Assembly: GCF_029867415.1 (NCBI RefSeq)
Contig: NW_026705398.1
Span: 620,001-684,000 of the forward strand
Origin: Vicia villosa
Lineage: Eukaryota > Streptophyta > Magnoliopsida > Fabales > Fabaceae
Direction: 5' to 3'
Length of the DNA: 64,000 nt
The notes beneath the pieces are model-generated. The model saw only the letters and a program-made list of their open reading frames with translations, ran no database searches and was not told the DNA's origin. Below, one piece after another: positions 53,485 to 61,494 of the stretch (within the stretch, counting starts at the first letter, position 1; each line of letters begins with the position of its first letter). Position numbers and translations under genes: made by a program.

Positions 53485-55908
53485 TGAAACACCCCACACA
53501 TATTATTGCCTAGGATAATAAGTGCATGGCATTAATGGTACTGAAATCATGCATAAATACGCAGCGGATATTATAATGTTAGTACAATGAGTACAAAACA
53601 AGTCGAAACAGTCATGGCCGAATACATAAGTATCAAGTACTAATTCATGAGTTCCAAAAGAGAATACATAAACTCAAACATAAGGTACTGAAGCTGAAGG
53701 AATAAAGAAAAGAAATAGGTCGTCGCCATCAAACATCACTGCAAGACTAAGTCGCCTTACCCTTGCCCTTGTCCTGTCTCGAAGATCCTGAAAAACAATA
53801 ATTGAAATGGGGTGAGATTACTAAATCTCAGTGAGCCTCCCTATCTTAAGGGTTTGCTTGGTTTTACAAGGTACATGCATCATAAACGGATTCACCTAGA
53901 ATCCGGGGTTATGCCTCACGTTTAGGTGTAAATACAAACAAGGGTATCACCACAATTGGAAGTCCCTTAACTATCCAATAAGGCGTTCAATAAAACAACA
54001 ATTCACAATATGCAAACTCACATCCTTATGTGAGGAATCAAGGAGTTATACCCATCTGACTAGGCTACCTCTGCCACGTACCCTCGGTGAGTATCCAAGT
54101 ACATATATGTCGAAAGACTTGCACAAGCACACCGCACGATGAATTCGGGTCATCCCTATATGGAATTCCACCCGAGATGAGTTAAGTTGTACCATTACCT
54201 ACGTGGCATTTACAACTTCATCACCAAGCACGCTAGTGAGTTACCAAGTGGGAAACGCCATTAAAGACCCCGGTCTTGCTTCCACTGCAATGGTATTCAT
54301 CCTTTGTACGCAGGTGAGTAAACAGGTGCAATATGTCCTTTTCGACGTACAAGCCCACCGGGAGAAAGCCTAGTAACACTGTCTAATTGACGTTACTAGA
54401 GGCAAGAAATCCAGTGATTGCCGACGTGGCATCACCCACTTACCATACTAATCACGCAGGTGAGTTACCAAAAGGAAACGCCATTAAAGACCCTCACTTG
54501 CTTCCACCGCAATAGTAGCTCAGGTAACGCAAAATATACGTATGTAGACACGTATATACAATAGGCATAAAGCGAAATCATCCATGGTATATAATACATA
54601 ACACAAACGCCACACAGGCTACCAATGGGCATCCACATAAGGGGTAAATAGGATTTACTATCCTAGTAGTACGGTTATACTCCGATTCACGCATATTCAA
54701 CCAAGGCAAGTTCACAAAAATCAAGCATCCGAACGTCCAACCGGAACGACGGGAAAACAATTTACATTGTTTTATATGCACATAATATTAGACAAAAATC
54801 CATCGTATAAATATCATGTCATTTGTACATACTCGTCACATGTGAGTTAAATATGTTTCGATCATGGAATATATTAAACATAATCAAACCATATAATTAT
54901 TTAGAACGTACATGGACACACATTAGTATCATAACAAAGAGGCTTCTGGTTCCCGACATGGAACGGAACTGCACTCTGGGGAATTAAACATACCATTCTT
55001 GATTCTATAAATGTTAATCCGACATCATGTAACTAAACATCCATTTGCCATAAATTTTAAATCAATTAAAATCTTTATATCTAAGCATATTCATAAAGAT
55101 CATTAAAAGACCTTTTCAACGCTTCCGACCGGGCTTCATTTCGAGTTACGAAACTCAAGTTATGATCAAAACAATAAAAGATGTTTTCCTGTCTGTAAGC
55201 AATCGATTTGCATCTTACTGCAATCGATTTACACCTGTAGCAGAGCCCAAAAATGACATTTTCAGGAAGGAAAATCGATTTACAACCCATGCGAATCGAT
55301 TTGCTACTGAAGCAGAGTCAAAAAAACGTTTTTTCCTGCATAAAACCAGTTCCAAAACATCCTAAAACATTCCTAAGGTTCCCTAATGATCCAAATTCGA
55401 ACTCCATCATGTATCATCATTCTACGACATATAATTGCATCAAAGAACACATACTTCATCCATTAACAAACATGCAATGATTTTTTTATCACACAAATCC
55501 TCAATTTTCCCCAAATTCCAATTTCCCCACAAAACCCCAAGTCTCTAACTAGAGACTCACCTTAGATTGAATGAAGATTAAGCTACAACACTGGGCTAGG
55601 GAGATGGAGACAGTGATGAAATTCCACTTGCATGCAAGAAATTGATGAACTTGAAAAATGAACTTCTTCCTCTTCTTCCCTCTTTCACGGTTCCCTTCCT
55701 CTCTTTTCTTTCTCTATTTCTTTTTCCCAAATCTGAATCTTGTTTTCAAAATAACAAGAGTGGAATGTCAATGTTGCCCCCAAACCATTCTCTTATTCCT
55801 AAAGTGCCCTTTAGTCATAATCCAACTAACTTAGTTACTACATTCTTTTGTTTATTTATTTTATTTTTTTCCTTTTAATAAATAAACAAACAATAGTGGC
55901 TTGTTACA
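53485..55908 (-). repeat. 5' LTR of element C
   Basis: Matches 46449-48873 with roughly 25-30 differences, mostly transitions. It carries the stem-loop (53813-53830), hairpins, the palindrome tract and the donor site. Confidence 0.94.
55198..55310 (-). repeat. Palindrome tract (ATCGAT core) in 5' LTR of C
   Basis: Same four sites as 48163-48275. Confidence 0.82.
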
Positions 55909-55913
55909 CATTT
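55909..55913. other. Target-site duplication CATTT, right copy (element C)
   Basis: Matches 46444-46448. Confidence 0.93.
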
Positions 55914-56790
55914 TGTGGATGGCATACGGTCCGATGTTCGTAGGTAGTTTGTAAGTCACAAGGGTTGGACATAGTATCGTGACCCCCGAAATGCTGAAGG
56001 CTAGTGAGGACATTCAGTTGGAGCAAATTCTTTGTGGTTATGTCTTGTGTACTATAATCGTGCGGGAAGACTTGGACAATGGTTATAGGTCAGTTGTTGA
56101 ATTTTGCCTCTCATCAGTAGAATCTTGTGTGAAGTTGTCAAATGTCATGGCTATAGTTGTAAGATATTACACCTTCGCGGTTTACGGTGACAGTTGTTAT
56201 GTCTAAATTGGAGTAAGGAGATTTAGTTGTATAAGTAAAGGTAAACTTGGGACAACCGTCCTAAGACTTGGGAACCAGAAGTTGAGACCAAGACATTTGG
56301 CTAACGCCTAACGTCATTGTATGGACTTTTATGGAGAATAATTGGAAGTGTCATCATAGAAAGGAATATTGTAACAAGAATGCTTGGATGGGAAGTAATT
56401 CAAGGAGCCTGAGTGAATCAGTAAGTGTGTAGGACAAGGATGAGCATAACAGAGTTTGGACAACACATATCCAACATGAGTGGATTACTAGGGTTTATGA
56501 AGTTCTAGGGATTCAATGCAGAGCAGTGAAGGTCAAGGACCCTGGAAGGATATTTCCCCAGGTATGTCAAGATGAAGTATCTGAATAGACGTGTTGTTTG
56601 ACGGTTAAGGTTTCTAATCATGCATAGTGGGACGCAGGTATTTTGACAGATTATGTTTCTTCGTATGGAATGACCCTCAGACAGAGTAGTGAGATTATCT
56701 GAAGAGAAATGTAAGGAACATTTCATCCCCTGGTTGGTATAGATTTGGACACGTTGTTTCCGTGGTGACTGGAAAGAATTCGAGGAAGAA
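55914..56790 (+). other. Internal region of element B, right part
   Basis: About 0.88 kb up to the PPT, no recognisable domain; the longest open stretch (75 codons, 55979-56206) has no motif I can assign. Confidence 0.65.
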
Positions 56791-56791
56791 T

Positions 56792-56810
56792 TTAATTTAA
56801 GGGGGGAGAA
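56792..56810 (+). other. Polypurine tract of element B
   Basis: TTAATTTAAGGGGGGAGAA directly precedes the 3' LTR start TGTAATACC. Confidence 0.9.
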
Positions 56811-57742
56811 TGTAATACCCCGATTCTCCGACACAAGTTAATTATAATTTAATTGGTTAAGTGATGATTAGAAGGCATATTGATATTGGATTATATTAAT
56901 CTAAGAAGGATTATTAGTAAGAGTTAGTGGAGTGGTTAGAATAAGATAGATTATTGGAATTGAACCAAGTGGCAAGGTGGTAATTCCCACTCAATTTGAG
57001 GGCTTAATGGACTTATGTATTGCTTGCATGTGGACATAATGGACATTGGACTTTAAGTGCATGAGCTTAAGTGTTGTTTGGCTTACACATCAATTTTTAT
57101 GGTTGAAGTGGAGCAAGAGAAGCTTATGTTCTTCCTCATCACCTTCATTTTCGCAACCTTTTGGCAGCCCTCACTAAACTGATCATAACTCTCTGCTCAC
57201 AGCTCCGATTGAGGTAATTCTTGAAGTTTTGGAAAGCTAACGAAATTATCTTCGATTTGGAATACTAATTCGCACTCATAGCTTGTTTATTGATGGAGAT
57301 AAGCGCATTTGAAGTTGATCAATGGATGCTGAAAATAGGTGTAAAGTGGAATACGGGTTTGATGAATTTGGAGTTGAAGTTTTTGTCAAGTTAGGAGCTC
57401 AATTTCAGCATGTTCATCATCCAAAGCTCCATTGATGCAAGGTGAGTCCTTAGTTAGAAACTTGGGGAAAATTTGTGGCAAATAACATGTTGGGGTTTTG
57501 GGTTTTGAGTGATAAATCCATGAATCCATAGTGATAAATATGATTAATTCCTAATTGGTGATTCTATGTAATGCGTGCTTGATTTAATGCTTAGATTGTG
57601 TGTTATGTATGTAATGTGTACATTAGATCACTATTGCATGTTAGAATTCGTTGGGATTATGTTTGTGATGCAGGGAATCAATTATGGGGCAATTGGGAGT
57701 GATTTAGAACCCTTAAAATGCAGAAAATTGATTCTGCTTCAG

Positions 57743-57829
57743 GGTAATCGGTTACTGGCATTTGGGTAACCGGTTACTCTGTAGAAAATTGCATTACTAG
57801 GCATTTTGCATGCCAGTAACCGGTTACCC
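57743..57829 (+). repeat. Palindrome tract (AACCGGTT core) in 3' LTR of B
   Basis: Three sites remain of the four in the 5' LTR; the deletion joins two palindromes at the shared core. Confidence 0.83.
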
Positions 57830-58415
57830 TAGGCAAAAGTGCAAAAATCAGCAAACTTTAGAAATCCGTAACTTTTGCGTCGTAAGTCCGTTTCGCGCAA
57901 ACTTTATATTGTTGGAAAGCTAGTGACGTGTACTTTCTAATTAAATTGGTCCCCAAACCAGAATATTAACTTATCACGAGAATTTATGTCTTTCCGTTTG
58001 TTATTAATTATTATATCATGCATTAAGTAGAATGTTTATTTCTATTACGAATATTATATCCATGTTTGAGATGATATGCAACTATGTGATGTGCATGAAA
58101 TCCTGTTGACACCATCGTTTTGGTTAAACGGTCGGCTTTGATTGTATTGTGTGATTGACGCTTGTTATGCGTGTGGTATGCTAGAATCGAAGTGGGCCAA
58201 TACCGGGTGGTAAGACACTAATGTGTATGGACTAGTTTCCAAAGATACCATTGCGATGTACCTGCGGGGTCTTTCAGGGCGTTTCCCAAAGGCGTAATAC
58301 ATTGGCGTTCTTGGTATGATTTACACACCTGAGTTATCATTGCGATGTACCTGTGGGGTCTTTCAGGGCGTTTCCCAAAGGCGTAATACATCGGCGTGCT
58401 TGGTATGGTGGAGTT

Positions 58416-58483
58416 GTGATGCCAATTAGGCGATATCACTTGGATAACTCACCTATAGTGGTGCCACGTAGGCTACACCACTA
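58416..58483 (+). repeat. Two 14-nt-loop hairpins in 3' LTR of B
   Basis: GTGAT/ATCAC (58416-58420, 58435-58439) with loop GCCAATTAGGCGAT, and TAGTGGT/ACCACTA (58456-58462, 58477-58483) with loop GCCACGTAGGCTAC. Confidence 0.75.
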
Positions 58484-58978
58484 GGCTCCTAATCGGATGG
58501 GCTTGTACAGTCAATTAGGCGTATTCGCACTTGTGGAAACCATATTGCGTATGGATGATGATGAGGCCGTGACGCCGTTTAGGCAACTTCATCGCTATAA
58601 CTCATCACGGATGGAATGCCACATTGGATCTATCTGTTTCATCTAGCGATGGGTCTTGTGCGAGTCTTCTTGACGACAGGTACTTGGTTACTCACCGAGG
58701 GTGTGCGTGCAGCCTTGGTAGTTGGTTGTTACCGCTTCTATATTCCCCGTACATGGGTATGGGTCTGCATACGTGTTTGTTGTACTGTTTGTGTACTTGT
58801 GATACGATGACTCCTATGCATGTACCCTGTAGATCCAAGTGGACCCATAGGATAGGAGGACTTACTAAGATTTAGTAATCTCACCCCAATCAACTTATAT
58901 TTTTTCAGGTGCAGTTTAGTAGCGTTTGGTCAGTAGCAGGTTTGGACCGAAGATTTGGAAGTGGTGATTGCTCAGAGA

Positions 58979-58983
58979 CCTCG
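58979..58983. other. Target-site duplication CCTCG, left copy (solo LTR D)
   Basis: CCTCG recurs at 61308-61312; the other B LTR has a single CCTCG here (near 43690). Confidence 0.93.
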
Positions 58984-59680
58984 TGTAACATCCCTATTTG
59001 TCTTAGCATAATTTTATATACTAGAAGTTGCTAAGAAGAATTAATGGATTAGTTGGAATCAAAAGGAATTGATTAGAATCTAACTAAATGGCAAACTAGT
59101 AATTATTGCATGGTTGGAGGGTATAATGGACATTTCCATGTACCATTTAATTAAGTGTGAATTATTCCACTTCACTTCACAAATTCTGATTTGAGAGAGG
59201 CATAGAAGCTTAGAGAGAACATGAATGAGAATGAGGAAGAACAAAAGGCCATCTTCCATGATCAAGAGGATTGCATATGGAATTAGAGAGGAGATTGACC
59301 TAACAACATCATCAACATGCATGTGTGTGAAACTTAGTGATTATGGAGGAAGGACTATAATCAAGTGTAAGGATCAGCATCATCATCTCTACTCTCAATC
59401 AAGCAACTCAGAATCTCCATCAAATTGAGGTGAGTTCCATAGTTAGAACTTGGGGTATGAATTGGGATTTATGCATGATTAAGGGTTTAGATAGTGATCA
59501 ATACCTTGCATGTGGATTTAATCGGTTAAATATCTGTTCTTTTGATGCAATTGTATGATATGGACTGTTAATATATGATGGGATTCGTATTTGGATTGTT
59601 GGGGAACCTATGGATGAGTTAGAACTCTTTTAGAACTGGTTTTATGCAAGAAAAACGTGATTTTTGCTTCTGGTTCAGTA

Positions 59681-59787
59681 AGCAATCGATTGCAGGGGTC
59701 AAGCAATCGATTGCACTGTGAAAAATTGACTTTCTGCGCTTCTGGTTCAGCGAGCAATCGATTGCACACCAGTGCAAATCGATTGCA
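59681..59787 (+). repeat. Palindrome tract (AATCGATT core) in D
   Basis: Four sites: three AGCAATCGATTGCA and one GTGCAAATCGATTGCAC, arranged as two pairs. Confidence 0.85.
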
Positions 59788-60960
59788 CCTGACAGAAAAT
59801 TATCCCTTTACTGTTTCGACCATAACTGGAGTTTCGTAACTCAGAATTGGGCGCCGTCGGAGGCATTGGAAAGCTAATGGAAAGGGCTACAACATGCTCA
59901 AGCTTACACAACATTATCATACTCTTAAATACTAATCAAATCCATGTGAATATTCTTGTACCTTGGTTACTAAGAGATAATACTCGAATAATTGATTCGT
60001 TAACCGTCCTAAGGGCCGTAGTGCCCAAGTGTCCCCTTAAGAGGGTAGTAGGCATCATGGAATGAGCGGTAATGGAAATCAAAGCCAGCAACTTACACCA
60101 AAGATGTTGATGACTTATAGCTTGCGAATCTAACCATGTGAACCCAAAGGCGAGGTGGTCTTACTACATGGTGTGACTTGTGTATGTCGGTTAACAAAAT
60201 ATGGAGATGGTAAGGTGAACCTTAGGATACCTAAACCAAGATATATGAATGGATGTTAACCTGATATTCCTTTTTCCTATCAAGAGACTACTTTCGAAAT
60301 CCTTCAATCTAATGGTGTAGTAAGTATGAGACGAGGGGTTAGAGAACAGACATAAGGATAGTAACTGCGAGTAGGTATGTTACATATATGTTGGCTATTT
60401 CTTGTGAATTATTTCCAAGGATGCCTCTGTGCCACATATATTGCAGGCATTCCTCGTGTGTGTGTGTGATCTCAGGAATGGGCCGTGCTCCATAGTTCAG
60501 GAGCTATTCTTCGGGGATGAACTCCCGGAGATGTGGGCCACACCTTCTCCTTTTGTCATCTCCTTGAGGGTGAATTTCTATGTGAGATTCGGGCCCTGGG
60601 ATATTGGAGGAGTTGAATCGTGTGATGCGATTCAATGTCGATTCCATGGTTCTCTATAGTCATATGAGTTACTTACCATGTAGATTGAAAAGGTATGATT
60701 TGGGGTCTTGTTTCGAGGGCAGATGGGCAGGTAAACCCGGAAGACCAGACCTTGAGGGTAGCTCCCGACAAAAGGTTGGCAGGTAAATTCGGAAGACCTA
60801 TTCTGGAGGAAACATGTACCTAATATCCGAACATGTGATATGTTCTCAAAATATCTAATCAGGTGGTCAGTGGACATTCAATCTTGGTGCTACGAGTTGA
60901 CATGCTTTCCTGTACTGGATAGTGAGGAAACCTTAGGATCTGACATGGATCTGTAGTTGA

Positions 60961-61054
60961 TGTATGTACCCTGTAGATCCGAGAGAACCCATAAGATAGG
61001 GGAACTCACTGAGATTTAGTAATCTCACCCCATTCATCTTATTATTTTTTTCAG
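60961..61054 (+). promoter_or_regulatory. Conserved 3' LTR block with stem-loop and CAG acceptor in D
   Basis: TGTAGATCCGAG, ATAAGATAGG, the hairpin TGAGATTTAGTAATCTCA (61010-61027), CTCACCCC and a T-rich tract ending in CAG (61054). Same order as in B, C and E. Confidence 0.75.
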
Positions 61055-61307
61055 GTACCGTGCAAGATTGAGTTTTGCTAGATGCTTGGATCAAGGGCTT
61101 TTGACCGGATGCCGTGAAGACTGTGCCGATCTTTTCTTCCGCTGTGTATTATTACCATTGTGTAGATATATTCACCGTATCCATCTTCAAGATGATTTAT
61201 GAAATGTATACATCTTATGTTATTATTCCTGACTTTTGTATGTACTCAGTACTAGTTATTAGTATTCTGCTGATATGATTCTAGACACATATTGGTAGGG
61301 TGTTACA

Positions 61308-61312
61308 CCTCG
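61308..61312. other. Target-site duplication CCTCG, right copy (solo LTR D)
   Basis: Matches 58979-58983. Confidence 0.93.
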
Positions 61313-61489
61313 TCAGATCTCGTTTTCCGCTGTGCAGATCCATTAAAGACACATGTTTGGTTATTCCTAGTAGAATTTCATGTTGTACTCAATATGGATC
61401 TTTATATAACTATAGCTTTTGTATGTACTCAATATCAATTTTAACGTTTCATGCATAATATACTAGTCAGTTATGTATGGGGTGTTACA
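61313..61489 (+). repeat. 3' LTR of element B, final segment
   Basis: Resumes TCAGATCTCGTTTTCCGCTG and ends GGGGTGTTACA against the satellite. Confidence 0.93.
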
Positions 61490-61494
61490 AGAAG
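61490..61494. other. Target-site duplication AGAAG, right copy (element B)
   Basis: Matches 15597-15601. Confidence 0.95.

Larger units (their letters stand above)
46449..55908 (-). mobile_element. Element C: complete Tekay-like chromovirus (Ty3/gypsy), 9.5 kb, coding frame inactivated
   Basis: LTRs of ~2425 bp, a PBS for initiator Met tRNA, a PPT and a gag-pol-chromodomain frame lie on the minus strand, flanked by the duplication CATTT. Domain order (gag, protease, RT, RNase H, integrase, chromodomain) and the single frame are those of chromoviruses; the assignment to Tekay rests on size and LTR style. I count roughly 25-30 differences between the LTRs (~1.1%). Confidence 0.94.
56811..58983 (+). 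repeat. 3' LTR of element B, first segment
   Basis: Starts TGTAATACCCCGATTC and is interrupted at 58983 by solo LTR D. It contains the uninterrupted version of the Ogre target near 58290, a duplicated ~98 bp unit (58250-58390), a donor CAAG|GTGAGT (57442), the stem-loop block (58814-58908) and hairpins at 58416-58483. A ~22 bp palindrome unit and ~100 bp present in the other LTR are deleted. Confidence 0.93.
58984..61307 (+). mobile_element. Solo LTR D (Tekay-like, 2.3 kb)
   Basis: A TGTAACATCCC ... GGGTGTTACA unit of 2324 bp with duplications CCTCG on both sides and no internal region: the product of recombination between the two LTRs of a full element. It contains a donor GAG|GTGAGT (59430), the palindrome tract (59681-59787), the CGTAACTC...TTGGAAAGCT block (59821-59880), and the stem-loop/CAG block (60961-61054). 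Confidence 0.93.
15602..61489 (+). mobile_element. Element B: LTR retrotransposon without coding domains, host of four nested insertions
   Basis: Both LTRs (about 2.3 kb after removing insertions), a PBS matching initiator Met tRNA with one mismatch, and a PPT are present, flanked by the duplication AGAAG. The LTRs resemble Tekay-type LTRs in their ends (TGTAA ... TGTTACA) and shared blocks. Without insertions the body is ~3.5 kb (43875-46448 plus 55914-56810) and shows no gag, protease, RT or integrase motif. It is therefore a non-autonomous family or a heavily decayed copy. It hosts Ogre, G, C and D. Confidence 0.88.

Noticed and set aside
58561..58600. Third B hairpin GATGA/TCATC around GACGCCGTTTAGGCAAC.
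   Set aside because: Loop is 24 nt rather than 14 and the arms overlap a GATGATGATGA run, so pairing may be chance.
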